Below, piece after piece: positions 44,585 to 53,538 of a stretch of 64,000 nucleotides of DNA. How positions within the stretch are numbered: the stretch's first letter is position 1; the number at the start of each line of letters is the position of its first letter. The DNA comes from Streptomyces sp. NBC_00250 (GTDB lineage: Bacteria; Actinomycetota; Actinomycetes; Streptomycetales; Streptomycetaceae). The stretch lies in contig NZ_CP108088.1 of assembly GCF_036192275.1 (NCBI RefSeq), forward strand, positions 4,837,501 to 4,901,500. The letters run 5' to 3'. The notes beneath the pieces are model-generated. The model was not told where the DNA came from and did not search any database. It was given only the letters and a program-made list of their open reading frames with translations. The translations under genes were made by a program, and so were the position numbers.

Positions 44585-46044
44585 GCCTGCTCTCCCTCGC
44601 TCGGAGCGGTGGCGGCGGCCGTCTTCCAGCTCGGCTTGCGGAACTTCAGGAAGGCCCACGGGATCAGGAAGCCCAGGATGACGAGGCCGCCACCGATGAT
44701 GCCGATGTACGCCCAGACGCTGCCGCTGCCGAACTGGGAGCTCGGGACGAAGCCGATGCACAGCGCGGCGAGCGAGGCGAGCAGACCGACGACGCACAGG
44801 ACGCTCAGCGCGGGTGCGCGGTAGCCGCGGGGGTGGTCGGGCTGGGTCTTCCGCAGCCGCATCGCCGCGGCGAACATCAGCAGGTAGACGATGAGGTACA
44901 CCTGCGTGGTGATGACCGAGAAGATCCAGTAGGCGCTGGAGACGTTCGGGATCAGCGCGTACCCGAGGGCGATGATCGTGGTGACGATGCCCTGGGTGAC
45001 CAGGATGTTCTGCTGGATGCCGTTCTTGTTCAGCTTCTGCAGGTACGGCGGCAGGTAGCCCTCCTGGCGGGAGATCTCAAGGAGGCCCTTCGAGGGCCCG
45101 GCGAGCCAGGTGAGCATGCCGGCGAGGGAGGCGGACACCAGGGCGACGGCGGCGATCGGGGTGAGCCAGCCGATGTCGAAGTACGCGAAGAAGGCGTCGA
45201 ACGCCTGCATCACGCCTGCCGTGAGGCTGAGCTGGTCGGCGGGCACGACCCAGCTGATGGCGAGCGCCGGCAGGATGAAGATCAGCAGCACGAGGCCCAT
45301 CGCCAGGAACATCGACTTGGGGTACTCCCTCGGCGGGTCCTTGAGCGAGGAGACGTGCACGGCGTTCATCTCCATGCCGGAGTACGACAGGAAGTTGTTG
45401 ACGATCAGGACGAGGCTGGCCAGGCCCGTCCACTGCGGGAGCAGGTTCGAGGCGGTCATCGGGGCGGCCGAGGGGTTGCCCTGAGCGAGGAAGACCATGC
45501 CGAGGACCACCAGCAGGGTGCCGGGGATCAGGGTGCCGATGATCAGGCCCCCACTGGCCAGTCCGGCCAGTGCTTTCGTGCCGCGCGAGGAGACCCACAC
45601 GCCCGACCAGTAGAGGACCACGATGACGATCGCGGTGTACGGGCCGCTGTTGGCGAGCGCCGGGTCGATGATGTAGGCGATGGTGGACGCGACGAACCCG
45701 AGCAGGCTCGGATAGTAGAAGATCGTCATCGCGAACTGGCACCACACGGCCAGGAATCCGAGCGGCTTCGACAGCCCCTCGGAGACCCATCGGTACACGC
45801 CGCCGTTCCAGCCGGAAGCGAGCTCCGCGGAGACCAGGGCGGTCGGCAGCAGGAACACGATCGCCGGGACGAGATAGAGGAACACGCAGGCCAGGCCGTA
45901 GACGGCCATGGTGGGTGCGGCTCGCAGACTCGCCACCGACGCGGTGGTCATGAGGGCGAGCGTCACCCAGGTGAGGGTGGTGGGTGCCGGTCGCGTCGCC
46001 GCCCGCGGCCTGGGGACGTCGGCCGGTGTGTCGATGCTGCTCAT
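44581..46044 (-). CDS. APC-family amino acid transporter (glutamate/GABA antiporter-like)
   Basis: Transporter of 487 residues with about 12 transmembrane helices: TLTWVTLALMTTASVASLRAAPTMAVYGLACVFLYLVPAIVFLLPTALVSAELA, followed by the GGVYRWVSEGL motif of APC proteins. Helix 6/7 region FLSYSGMEMNAVHVSSLKDPPREYPKSMFLAM and the later GPSKGLLEISRQEGYLPPYLQKLNKNGIQ resemble the GadC/YjeM group. Exchange or uptake of an acidic amino acid is likely but not proven. It heads an operon with the small anchored protein; a GlxA-type regulator gene lies just upstream. Confidence 0.9.
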   Translation of the reverse strand: MSSIDTPADVPRPRAATRPAPTTLTWVTLALMTTASVASLRAAPTMAVYGLACVFLYLVPAIVFLLPTALVSAELASGWNGGVYRWVSEGLSKPLGFLAVWCQFAMTIFYYPSLLGFVASTIAYIIDPALANSGPYTAIVIVVLYWSGVWVSSRGTKALAGLASGGLIIGTLIPGTLLVVLGMVFLAQGNPSAAPMTASNLLPQWTGLASLVLIVNNFLSYSGMEMNAVHVSSLKDPPREYPKSMFLAMGLVLLIFILPALAISWVVPADQLSLTAGVMQAFDAFFAYFDIGWLTPIAAVALVSASLAGMLTWLAGPSKGLLEISRQEGYLPPYLQKLNKNGIQQNILVTQGIVTTIIALGYALIPNVSSAYWIFSVITTQVYLIVYLLMFAAAMRLRKTQPDHPRGYRAPALSVLCVVGLLASLAALCIGFVPSSQFGSGSVWAYIGIIGGGLVILGFLIPWAFLKFRKPSWKTAAATAPSEGEQA

Positions 46045-46197
46045 GGAGGCCCTTCCTCTGGTCGCACGCTGAGCCCAAGCTCGGTCGTGCGGGGACCTTC
46101 CACAAGCGGAGGGCGTCCGGAAGGGGGACCCCGGTGCGCGGACGCACCGGCTGGCCGGCTCGGCCCCGGCCCTGACGGCCGCGGCCCTGGTCCGCCC

Positions 46198-47160
46198 TCA
46201 GACGGTGGGCGTACGGGTGAAGGAACGGCGGTACGACCGGGGCGGCACGCCCCGGCGGCGTACGAACTGGGCGCGCAGCACCGCCGCGCTCCCGAAGCCG
46301 ACCGCCCGGGCGATCTCCTCGACCGGGAGGTCCGTGGTCTCCAGGAGCTCCTCGGCGCGGCCGAGGCGCAGGGAGAGCAGCCACGCGTGCGGGGTGGTGC
46401 CCGTGGAGGCCGCGAACCGGCGGGCGAAGGAGCGGCGGCTCATCAGCGCCCTGCGCGCCAACTCCGCTACGGGAAGTGGTTCGTGGAGGTGTTCCCGGGC
46501 CCAGGCGAGGACGTCGGTGAGCCGCTCGTCCCGACTGTCCTCGGGTACGGGAGTGGCGAGGTACTGGGCCTGGCCGCCGTCCCGGTGGGAGGGCAGCACC
46601 AGGTCCCGGGCGATGGCGTTGGCCGTGGTGGCCCCGTACTCCCGGCGCAGCAGGTGCAGGCAGAGGTCGAAGCCCGCGGCGGCGCCCGCGCCCGTGACGA
46701 TCGGGCCCTGGTCGATGTAGAGGGCGTCGGGTTCGACGGTGACGTCCGGGTGGCGCTCGGCCAGGAGCCCGGCGAACCGCCAGTGCGTGGTGGCCCGCCG
46801 CCCGTCGAGCAGTCCGGCCGAGGCGAGCGCGAACGCGCCGACGCAGTGGGCCGCGACGAGCGCCCCGCGCGCGTGCGCGGCGGTCAGCGCGTCGAGCACG
46901 GCGGGCGCCGGGGGCGTACGGAACTCCGCCCAGGGCAGGGCGATCACCAGGTCGGCACCGGCGAGCCGGTCGAGACCGTGCTCGACCACGAGCGGCAGCC
47001 CGACATCGGTGCGGACCTTGCCCGGCCGGTCGGTGCAGAGGGCGAAGTCGAAGAGCGGGAGTCCTCCGCCGCGCGCGTCGAACACCTCGGAGACGATGCC
47101 GGCGCCGAGCATGCCGACCCCGTGCGGGGCGTAGGCGGCGACGGTGACGAAGGGCGGCAT
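46198..47160 (-). CDS. GlxA-type transcriptional regulator (DJ-1/PfpI domain plus AraC domain)
   Basis: Regulator of 320 residues. N-terminal DJ-1/PfpI-like domain (about 1-165) with the nucleophile-elbow Cys in AAHCVGAFALASAGLLDGRRATTHW; C-terminal AraC pair of helix-turn-helices (about 215-315): PVAELARRALMSRRSFARRFAASTGTTPHAWLLSLRLGRAEELLETTDLPVEEIARAVGFGSAAVLRAQFVRRRGVPPRSYRR. Known GlxA members respond to metabolic or oxidative signals. It is followed by the amino-acid permease, a plausible target. Confidence 0.92.
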   Translation of the reverse strand: MPPFVTVAAYAPHGVGMLGAGIVSEVFDARGGGLPLFDFALCTDRPGKVRTDVGLPLVVEHGLDRLAGADLVIALPWAEFRTPPAPAVLDALTAAHARGALVAAHCVGAFALASAGLLDGRRATTHWRFAGLLAERHPDVTVEPDALYIDQGPIVTGAGAAAGFDLCLHLLRREYGATTANAIARDLVLPSHRDGGQAQYLATPVPEDSRDERLTDVLAWAREHLHEPLPVAELARRALMSRRSFARRFAASTGTTPHAWLLSLRLGRAEELLETTDLPVEEIARAVGFGSAAVLRAQFVRRRGVPPRSYRRSFTRTPTV

Positions 47161-47287
47161 GGCGCCGAGTCTGACACGCGCGGCACTGACGGTGACGGTG
47201 ACGGTGTACGGCGAGTGGCACGATTCCCGCGATCAGTGGCAGCACGGCCACTCGTGAGGGAGCGCGCCGCACAGAAGACTTGGGGGC

Positions 47288-47887
47288 ATGACGAACCACG
47301 ACGCACCGAGCGGCCGCACCGCCACCTTCACGATCCTGACCACCGGCTACACGCTCTCCACCGGCCCCGGAGTGGCCGCCACCGTCTCCTACGTGCGGGA
47401 CGGCGACCGGCATGTGATCGTCGACCCCGGCATGGTGGCGAGCCGCGACCGGATCCTCGGCCCGCTCGCCGAGCTCGGCCTCGGCCCCGACGACATCACC
47501 GATGTGGTGCTCAGCCACCACCACCCGGACAACACCATGAACGTCGGCCTCTTCGGCCGGGCCCGTGTCCACGACCACAAGGCGATCTACGAGAACGACC
47601 AGTGGACCGACCGCGACGCCGAGGGCCACGAGCTGGCCCCGTCGCTGCGGCTGATCCGTACCCCCGGCCACAGCCCCGAGGACATCACTCTCCTCGCGGG
47701 CACCGACACGGGCGTCGTCGCCTTCGTGGGCGACCTGTGGTGGCGGCCGAACGGCCCGGTGGAGGACCCGGTGGCCCCCGACCACACCGTCCTCAAGGAC
47801 TCCCGCCTCCGCGTCCTGGCCACGGCCGACGTGATCGTCCCGGGCCACGGCCCGGCGTTCCCGGCGGACGACACGGCGCCGCTCTAG
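47288..47887 (+). CDS. MBL-fold metal-dependent hydrolase
   Basis: Protein of 199 residues of the metallo-beta-lactamase fold: TVSYVRDGDRHVIVDPGMVASRD, metal motif LSHHHPDNTMNVGLFG (H-x-H-x-D present, the usual second His after Asp is Asn), RLIRTPGHSPEDITLLAGTDTGVVAFVGDLWW and the terminal VIVPGHGPAF. The likely loss of one zinc ligand suggests either a single-metal site or a subgroup with Asn. The arrangement resembles MBLAC1-type hydrolases. Divergent from the GlxA gene. Confidence 0.88.
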   Translation: MTNHDAPSGRTATFTILTTGYTLSTGPGVAATVSYVRDGDRHVIVDPGMVASRDRILGPLAELGLGPDDITDVVLSHHHPDNTMNVGLFGRARVHDHKAIYENDQWTDRDAEGHELAPSLRLIRTPGHSPEDITLLAGTDTGVVAFVGDLWWRPNGPVEDPVAPDHTVLKDSRLRVLATADVIVPGHGPAFPADDTAPL

Positions 47888-47956
47888 CGGGCACGGGTCC
47901 GGCCGGGGGCGCGGGAAGGGGGCCGGGGGAGGGGGCGCCGCCTAGAATCGACTTCC

Positions 47957-48316
47957 ATGTCGAAGCCTGACGAGCTGCTCGTTGACATTGCCGCCACGGT
48001 GGAGTCCGGGCAGAGCAATCAGATGTCCATGACGGTGGTCGTGGGGGGTGTGGTCCTCACCGGTCGGCTGGCCCCGGAGGCCCTGTGGCGACAGCGGGTG
48101 TCGGAGGTCCTGACGGACTCGGCCCGCCTGGGTGAGTTCTCCGGCATCTTCAGTCCCTCCGAACGGAAGGACGAGCCACCCACCCACCTGCACTTCCACC
48201 TCGCCCGGATCCTCCAGGGCACGGTGGGTATCCCGGAGACCGGCGGAATGTACCGGGTCGCCCTGGAGGACGTCAGCGCCTGGACGGTCGGCGACTTCAG
48301 CTACTTCGACCACTGA
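47957..48316 (+). CDS. conserved hypothetical protein
   Basis: Soluble acidic protein of 119 residues: MSMTVVVGGVVLTGRLAPEALW followed by HLHFHLARILQGTVGIPETGG and a C-terminal RVALEDVSAWTVGDFSYF. The MSMTVVVGGVVLTG pattern is reminiscent of gas-vesicle accessory protein GvpU, but there are no other gas-vesicle genes nearby, so I do not assign it. Free-standing gene. Confidence 0.72.
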   Translation: MSKPDELLVDIAATVESGQSNQMSMTVVVGGVVLTGRLAPEALWRQRVSEVLTDSARLGEFSGIFSPSERKDEPPTHLHFHLARILQGTVGIPETGGMYRVALEDVSAWTVGDFSYFDH

Positions 48317-48376
48317 GGCCGGCGCCGGCCTCGCCACTGCCCCCGCCAGTGGCTCCGCGGACGGCTCCGCGGACGG

Positions 48377-48661
48377 TCAGAAGGTCGTCTCGGAGGTCGG
48401 CTCGGACGGCGAGGACTGCTCCGCGGCGCTGACCGTGAGGCAGGTGAAGCCGAGCTTGGTCATGGCACGCACGACCTCGCCGACGCTGAAGTCACGGCGG
48501 TCCTGGCGGGTGACGACCTCGCCCACCTGCTTCACGGGGTACTGGCGGCGCCCGATGACGACGACATCCCCGACGGCGGGCTCGGGCTTGACGCCCTTCA
48601 TCGATTCGATGACACCGGCTTTGGTGAGTTCGAAGGGGAAGCGAGCGATGACACAGCGCAT
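48377..48661 (-). CDS. small conserved protein downstream of the cold-shock gene
   Basis: Protein of 94 residues: MRCVIARFPFELTKAGVIES followed by MKGVKPEPAVGDVVVIGRRQYPVKQVGEVVTRQDRRDFSVGEVVRAMTKLGFTCL. Start ATG at 48661 follows AGGAG. A beta-rich fold is suggested. It lies downstream of the cold-shock gene on the same strand, an arrangement seen repeatedly in Streptomyces, but the two are separated by a strong hairpin. Function unknown. Confidence 0.78.
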   Translation of the reverse strand: MRCVIARFPFELTKAGVIESMKGVKPEPAVGDVVVIGRRQYPVKQVGEVVTRQDRRDFSVGEVVRAMTKLGFTCLTVSAAEQSSPSEPTSETTF

Positions 48662-48783
48662 GGTGACTCCTGCGGAGAAGTGGTCCAGAGGGGGGCCGGC
48701 CAGGAAATTCCCGCAGCCGATGAGGTACTGAAGCCTGAGGTACTGAGGGTACGGCGGTACTGCGAGGTACTGAGGGTTGCAAA

Positions 48784-48822
48784 GAGCTGAGGCCCGCACC
48801 CCAAAGGTGCGGGCCTCAGCTC
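48784..48822 (-). terminator. 17-bp hairpin terminator after the cold-shock gene
   Basis: GAGCTGAGGCCCGCACC (48784-48800), loop CCAAA, then GGTGCGGGCCTCAGCTC (48806-48822): a perfect 17-bp stem. Located just beyond the cold-shock stop. Downstream (48720-48775) are several copies of a GAGGTACTGAGGGT-like motif in the leader of the next gene. Confidence 0.8.
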
Positions 48823-48853
48823 GTCAGCTTGTGCTACGCGTCAGCGCCTGGTG

Positions 48854-49057
48854 TCAGGCGGGGACGATGTTCTCGGCGGTCGGGCCCTTCTGGCCCTGCG
48901 CGATGTCGAAGCTGACCTTCTGGCCTTCCTGCAGCTCACGGAAGCCGGAGGAGGCGATGTTCGAGTAGTGGGCGAAGACGTCGGGGCCGCCACCGTCCTG
49001 CTCGATGAAGCCGAAGCCCTTTTCCGAGTTGAACCACTTCACGGTGCCAGTCGCCAT
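48854..49057 (-). CDS. cold-shock domain protein (CspA family)
   Basis: Protein of 67 residues, single cold-shock domain: [20 protein letters not shown] and the second RNP motif DVFAHYSNI, ending [13 protein letters not shown]1 (KGFGFI) and RNP2 (VFAHY) are intact. It binds single-stranded RNA/DNA as an RNA chaperone. ATG follows AAGGAGAA. A long 5' leader with a hairpin and T-tract precedes it, followed by a strong terminator at its end. Confidence 0.97.
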   Translation of the reverse strand: MATGTVKWFNSEKGFGFIEQDGGGPDVFAHYSNIASSGFRELQEGQKVSFDIAQGQKGPTAENIVPA

Positions 49058-49260
49058 GCCAAATTCTCCTTCGGGGCAGTGCTCGGAGCGCACGCGGTGC
49101 GCACTCCGTGTCGCTGCGATGATCGCCCCGCCCGGAAAAAGCCCGGAAATGAAAAAGGGTGCCCAGCGCGCCGGAAAAACCGGAAGGGCACTCGTACGTT
49201 CGGGACCCACAACTGCAACTGATATCGACAGTAGCACGATGGGACGGAGCGTGCGGGGTG
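49058..49260 (-). promoter_or_regulatory. long leader region of the cold-shock gene with hairpin and U-tract
   Basis: On the minus strand the leader holds GTGCCC ... CCGG-TTTTT-CCGG ... GGGCAC (49191 down to 49159), followed by CCTTTTTC, a form like an intrinsic terminator. It is unusually U-rich for this genome. Cold-shock genes often have long structured leaders that respond to temperature. The transcription start is not known, so the limits are estimates. Confidence 0.5.
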
Positions 49261-49630
49261 AAGATTTCGCGCGGCCCCATCCCGTGTGTTTACATGACAA
49301 ATTTTCACCGCGCGTAGCTTCGAATTCTCACGGGGCGATCTCGGATATTTGCCCACGTGGAGCAGGGGCCGGGCGGGGCCTCGGCGCCGTGACCCGGGCC
49401 GCGTCCTCCGGCCGACGGCCGGGTCCTCCCGGGCGGGTCGTCACGGCGACACCCGCGCGACGCGGAAGACCCGCCACGACCGCCGCTCTCAACACCCCTG
49501 CTCGCGCGGCCCGTTCCGCTCCCGGCCGCACTCCCGTACTCCTGCTCGCGCCGCGCGTTCCGCTCCCGTACCCCCGCCTGCACCGCCCGCTCGCCCGCCG
49601 CACTCACGTACCGCCTGAGCGTCGGTGGTG
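49261..49630. other. intergenic region without recognisable gene
   Basis: About 370 bases between the cold-shock leader and the DUF1801-type gene. The first about 60 bases are AT-rich for this genome and probably contain the cold-shock promoter. The rest is C-rich low-complexity DNA with imperfect copies of GCGTTCCGCTCCCGTAC; open frames there encode only Arg/Pro/Ala-rich sequence and show no family features. Confidence 0.5.
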
Positions 49631-50128
49631 TCAGCCGACGGCCTTCTCGATCAGCGCGGCGATCCGGGTCTCGTCGGCGACGCTGAGCTCGGTCAGGGCG
49701 TAGCTGGTCGCCCACAGGGCGCCGTCGTCGAGCTGCGCCAGGTCGCTGAAGCCGAGCGTGGCGTAACGGGACTTGAACTTCTGCGCGCTCTGGAAGAAGC
49801 AGACGACCTTGCCGTCCTTGGCGTACGCGGGCATCCCGTACCAGGTCTTCGGTGCCAGGCCGGGGGCGTGCTCCTTGACGATCGCGTGGATCCGCTCGGC
49901 GAGGACACGGTCGGCGTCCGTCATCTCGGCGATCTTCGCCAGAACATCGGCCTCCCCGTCGGCCTTGGCCGAGCGCGAGACGCGCCGCGCGGGGCTCTTG
50001 AGCTCCTTGGCGCGCTCCTTCATCGCGTCCCGCTCTTCCTCGGTGAAGCCGTCGTACTTCGCACCGCTCTCGCCCTCGGCGGCGGTGCCGGTGCTGGTGC
50101 TCTTGGTGGACGACCGCGTGTTCGACAT
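49631..50128 (-). CDS. DUF1801 / YdhG-like protein
   Basis: Protein of 165 residues. Charged N-terminus with Ser/Thr-rich start ([14 protein letters not shown]), a helical [17 protein letters not shown] segment, then the domain [68 protein letters not shown]. The [14 protein letters not shown] motif is typical of the DUF1801/YdhG family, whose Bacillus member is called an iron chaperone. The function here is unproven. Confidence 0.88.
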   Translation of the reverse strand: MSNTRSSTKSTSTGTAAEGESGAKYDGFTEEERDAMKERAKELKSPARRVSRSAKADGEADVLAKIAEMTDADRVLAERIHAIVKEHAPGLAPKTWYGMPAYAKDGKVVCFFQSAQKFKSRYATLGFSDLAQLDDGALWATSYALTELSVADETRIAALIEKAVG

Positions 50129-50225
50129 GACGGGGTTCCTCTCACAAGGCTGGCTGGGGATGAGGTGGGAGCTTGAAAATGGAGCTGGAGCTGGAGCTGG
50201 ACGGGGGAGGGTTACCGCGTACGGG

Positions 50226-50873
50226 TCAGGACGCGGCGGCCACGGAAGCGGCCTCCCAGGTGAACCCGTCCGGGTCGGTGAAGGCACCGGTGCCCTCGCC
50301 GGCGAGCACGATCCGGTGGGATCCCTCGCCGTCGACGGGGACGCCGACGTCCTTGGCGAGCGCGCGGCGCCCGTACAGGGCGAGCTTGACCGGGCTGCCT
50401 TCGGCGGCGGCGAACTCGACGTACTTGCGGCCGAAGCTCTTCGCGACGGTCAGTCCGTGCTCGACGTAGAACTTCTTGGTCTCGGCGACGTCGGTGGCTC
50501 CGAGGAGGAGCACGAACGATTCGACGTGGCCGGTGGCCGGGCCGGTGTCCTTCTTCGCCGAGGTGGCGACCTTCCAGATGGTGCCGTCCGGGGCCTGGAA
50601 CACGCCGCCGTAGCCCCAGAAGGACTTCGCGGCCGGCTTGAGCGAGGTGGCGCCTGCGGCGAGGGCCGCGTCCACGATGTGCCGGACGTCGGCCGGCTGG
50701 GACACCGTGAGCGAGAGCGAGAACCCGCGGAAGCCCGTGGTCGGCACGTCCGAGGCCCGCAGGCGCACATGGGCACCGAGGCCGGAGGCGGTGTGGAAAC
50801 GCTCGGCGGCCGAGAGGTCGGCCACCTCGATCGTGACGGCGGCGATGGCGTTGGTGAGGTCGTTGGCGTTCAT
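50226..50873 (-). CDS. double VOC-domain (glyoxalase-like) protein
   Basis: Protein of 215 residues with two consecutive VOC half-pairs: [90 protein letters not shown] and [18 protein letters not shown] at 50873. Possible role: binding or turnover of a small hydrophobic compound. The AraC regulator gene immediately upstream (stop 50879) reads in the same direction, suggesting they are co-transcribed. Confidence 0.88.
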   Translation of the reverse strand: MNANDLTNAIAAVTIEVADLSAAERFHTASGLGAHVRLRASDVPTTGFRGFSLSLTVSQPADVRHIVDAALAAGATSLKPAAKSFWGYGGVFQAPDGTIWKVATSAKKDTGPATGHVESFVLLLGATDVAETKKFYVEHGLTVAKSFGRKYVEFAAAEGSPVKLALYGRRALAKDVGVPVDGEGSHRIVLAGEGTGAFTDPDGFTWEAASVAAAS

Positions 50874-50878
50874 GGGAT

Positions 50879-51325
<447 letters not shown>

Positions 51326-51356
51326 CCACGCAGGATGACACATGAGGGGAATCCTT

Positions 51357-51767
51357 TCAGCGGAGCTGCTGGACCCGGACGAGGTTGCCCGCGGGATCGC
51401 GGAAGGCGCAGTCGCGCACGCCGTACGGCTGGTCGGTCGGCTCCTGGACCACCTCGACGTCCCCGGCCTGCACCTTCTCGAAGGTGGCGTCGAGGTCGGG
51501 GGTGGCCAGCAGGATCCAGCCGTAGGTGCCCTTGGCCATCATCTCGGCGATGGTGCGCCGCTCGGCCTCGGTGACCCCCGGGTCGGCGCCGGGCGGCGCG
51601 AGCAGGATCGACGTACCGGGCTGACCGACGGGTCCGACGGTGATCCACCGGGTCCTGCCCTGCCCGACGTCGCTGCGCACCTCGAAGCCGAGGGCGTCGC
51701 GGTAGAAGGCGAGGGAGGCGTCGGGGTCGTCGTGCGGGAGGACGGTGGTGTGAATGGTGATGTCCAT
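51357..51767 (-). CDS. VOC superfamily (glyoxalase-like) protein
   Basis: Protein of 136 residues: MDITIHTTVLPHDDPDASLAFYRDALGFEVRSDV, RWITVGPVGQPGTSILLAPPGADP, and GVRDCAFRDPAGNLVRVQQL. One pair of glyoxalase modules; the terminal metal-ligand Glu is replaced by Arg/Gln, so it may not be a true glyoxalase. Head of the VOC-AraC-VOC run. Confidence 0.88.
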   Translation of the reverse strand: MDITIHTTVLPHDDPDASLAFYRDALGFEVRSDVGQGRTRWITVGPVGQPGTSILLAPPGADPGVTEAERRTIAEMMAKGTYGWILLATPDLDATFEKVQAGDVEVVQEPTDQPYGVRDCAFRDPAGNLVRVQQLR

Positions 51768-51840
51768 GCCCACAACGCTAGTTGGGGGAGATCGCCCCCG
51801 CTTCTCGATTCCTGACGAATGTGGATGTCGGGCACTCCCG

Positions 51841-51964
51841 CCGACGCCCCTCGGTCACGCTCACTGACGCCCTCGGTCTCCCTCGCCGACGCGCTCCGGG
51901 CACCCTCGCCGACGCCCCGGTCGCCGCTTCGCCGGACGCCCCCGGTCACCCCCTCGCCGGACGC
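51841..51964. repeat. degenerate tandem repeat, unit about 21-25 bp
   Basis: Five imperfect copies of a unit like CCGACGCCCTCGGTCACCTCG run from 51841 into the end of the DUF6220 gene. No gene is seen in 51774-51945. Confidence 0.65.
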
Positions 51965-52389
51965 ATCCGCTGGAGCGCCACCCGACCGAGATCGAGCAGG
52001 CTCAGACCGAACATCAAGACGCCGAGCGGAAGATGAACCTCCATCACATGGTTGACGCCCATGACCACTTGCAGGGTCCCGAGGGCGAGGAAGCCGGTCG
52101 CGTAGAGGATCGGCCGGGCCGGGCCGCCGCCCGGCCGCCAGGCCAGGATCGCGGCGAGCAGGTACAGCATCGACATCGCGTACATGCCCTTGGACCCGAG
52201 GTCGTGCACGGTCGATCCGACCTCTGATGAGGACACCGCCATCCCGGCCGTGACCGCCTGGAAGAAGATGCCCACCGTCTGCAGGGCGATCGAGACGCGC
52301 ACGAACCCCGCGAACCGGCCGTCGCGCCGCTCCGCCCCCGCCGATGCCGTCATCGATGCCGCCGTCTCCGTCGTCGTCCGCGTGGCCAT
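51946..52389 (-). CDS. DUF6220-like four-helix membrane protein
   Basis: Protein of 147 residues. Thr/Ala-rich start, then four membrane helices: GFVRVSIALQTVGIFFQAVTAGMAVS, LGSKGMYAMSMLYLLAAILAWRPGGG, PILYATGFLALGTLQVVMGVNHVMEVHLPLGVLMFGLSLLDLGRVAL. The His in HVMEVHLPLG and the QAVTAG motif are family-typical. Divergent from the ECF41-like sigma gene; a candidate ECF41 promoter lies 44 bases upstream of its ATG. Confidence 0.8.
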   Translation of the reverse strand: MATRTTTETAASMTASAGAERRDGRFAGFVRVSIALQTVGIFFQAVTAGMAVSSSEVGSTVHDLGSKGMYAMSMLYLLAAILAWRPGGGPARPILYATGFLALGTLQVVMGVNHVMEVHLPLGVLMFGLSLLDLGRVALQRMRPARG

Positions 52390-52432
52390 GATGATCCCGT
52401 CCTTCCGCTGCCGGTCGCTCTCTCGACAGCCC

Positions 52433-52459
52433 GACGACGCAGCCACCGAGAATGTGAGG
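52433..52459 (-). promoter_or_regulatory. candidate ECF41-type promoter for the DUF6220 gene
   Basis: On the minus strand CCTCACA (52459-52453), 16 bases, then CGTC (52436-52433). The reported ECF41 consensus is TGTCACA-N16-CGTC, so five of seven -35 bases, the spacing and the whole -10 match. The site points to the DUF6220 gene and lies beside the ECF41-like sigma gene, the usual target arrangement. Confidence 0.55.
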
Positions 52460-52535
52460 TGGCATACCGGGGTTACGGAGTGATGCGCGTCTCACCGATC
52501 ATGGCGAGCGCGCATCGAACGAGGGGGCAACCACC

Positions 52536-53492
52536 ATGAGCAGCCGTACGGAACCAGAACCCGGGCTCGTGCCCGTACCCGCCCGGCCCGAGGGCGAGTA
52601 CCGGCAGTTGATCAATGTCGCCTACCGGCTGCTCGGCTCCCTGGCCGAGGCGGAGGACGCCGTTCAGGAGGCCTTCGCCCGCTGGTACGCCATGTCGGAC
52701 CGGCAGCAGGAGGCCATCGAGTCCCCCGGCGCCTGGCTGACGACGGTGGTCGGCCGCATCTGCCTCGACGTACTCGGCTCGGCGCGGGCCCGGCGCGAAC
52801 GCTATGTGGGCGAGTGGGTGCCGGAGCCGTTGCCGGACTCCAGGGAATGGGCGACCGGACGGCCGGGCGACAGCGGGGCCGACCCCGCCGACCGGATCGC
52901 CCTGGACGAGTCGGTCGACATGGCCTTCCTCGTCGTCCTCGAATCCATGACCCCCGCCGAACGGGTCGCGTTCATCCTGCACGACGTCTTCCGGTACGCC
53001 TTCACCGAAGTGGCCACGATCGTCGGCCGCACCCCCGCGGCCTGCCGGCAGCTCGCCTCGTCGGCCCGCCGCCGCGTCGGCGCGGCCCGGCCCCCGGAGC
53101 CACCGACCGGCCTGCAGGCGCGTGTCATCAAGGACTTCAAGCAGGCGTGGGAGACCCAGGACATCGCCGCGCTCGTCGGCCTGCTCAACCCGGACGCCAC
53201 GATGGTCGCCGACGGCGGCGGTCTGGTCGGCGCGGCGCTCCGCCCGATCGTCGGTGCCGGGGAGATCGCCCGCTACATCGTCGGGATCGGCGACCAGGTG
53301 CCCGGAATGAAGCTCCTGGTGCGCTCGGTCAACGGCCGTCCCGGTCTGGTGGCCCAGCGCGGTGGCGCCACCGTGACGGTGGCGGCCTTCGGCCTCGCGG
53401 GCGACCGGATCACGCACATCTGGGCGGTCCGCAACCCGGAGAAGCTCCAGCCGTGGGCCGCACCGGAGGACACGGCCGTACGGGATCGGTGA
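52536..53492 (+). CDS. ECF sigma factor with C-terminal SnoaL-like extension (ECF41 group)
   Basis: Sigma factor of 318 residues: region 2 (YRQLINVAYRLLGSLAEAEDAVQEAFARWY), region 4 (ESMTPAERVAFILHDVFRYAFTEVATIVGRTPAACRQLASSARRRV) and a C-terminal NTF2/SnoaL-like domain (about 190-305). The three ECF41 marker motifs are recognisable: WVPEP (for WLPEP) at about 92, DGGG in VADGGGLVG and NPEKL (for NPDKL) near the end. In this group the C-terminal domain adjusts sigma activity and no anti-sigma factor is used. No anti-sigma gene is adjacent here. Confidence 0.93.
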   Translation: MSSRTEPEPGLVPVPARPEGEYRQLINVAYRLLGSLAEAEDAVQEAFARWYAMSDRQQEAIESPGAWLTTVVGRICLDVLGSARARRERYVGEWVPEPLPDSREWATGRPGDSGADPADRIALDESVDMAFLVVLESMTPAERVAFILHDVFRYAFTEVATIVGRTPAACRQLASSARRRVGAARPPEPPTGLQARVIKDFKQAWETQDIAALVGLLNPDATMVADGGGLVGAALRPIVGAGEIARYIVGIGDQVPGMKLLVRSVNGRPGLVAQRGGATVTVAAFGLAGDRITHIWAVRNPEKLQPWAAPEDTAVRDR

Positions 53493-53538
53493 CCGGCGTC
53501 TCGGTACGCGGGCGAGCGGACGTACCGGTCCCGGGCCT

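Noticed and set aside
44833..47970. A 1045-codon plus-strand frame opposite the permease and GlxA genes
   Set aside because: Antisense shadow of two genes with clear family motifs; no domain features and no ribosome site.
47957..48316. Assignment of the 119-residue protein as gas-vesicle accessory protein GvpU
   Set aside because: Only a short pattern resemblance and no other gvp genes in the window.
49261..49630. Small genes in the gap before the DUF1801-type gene
   Set aside because: Frames on both strands give Arg/Pro/Ala-rich translations without start sites or family features.
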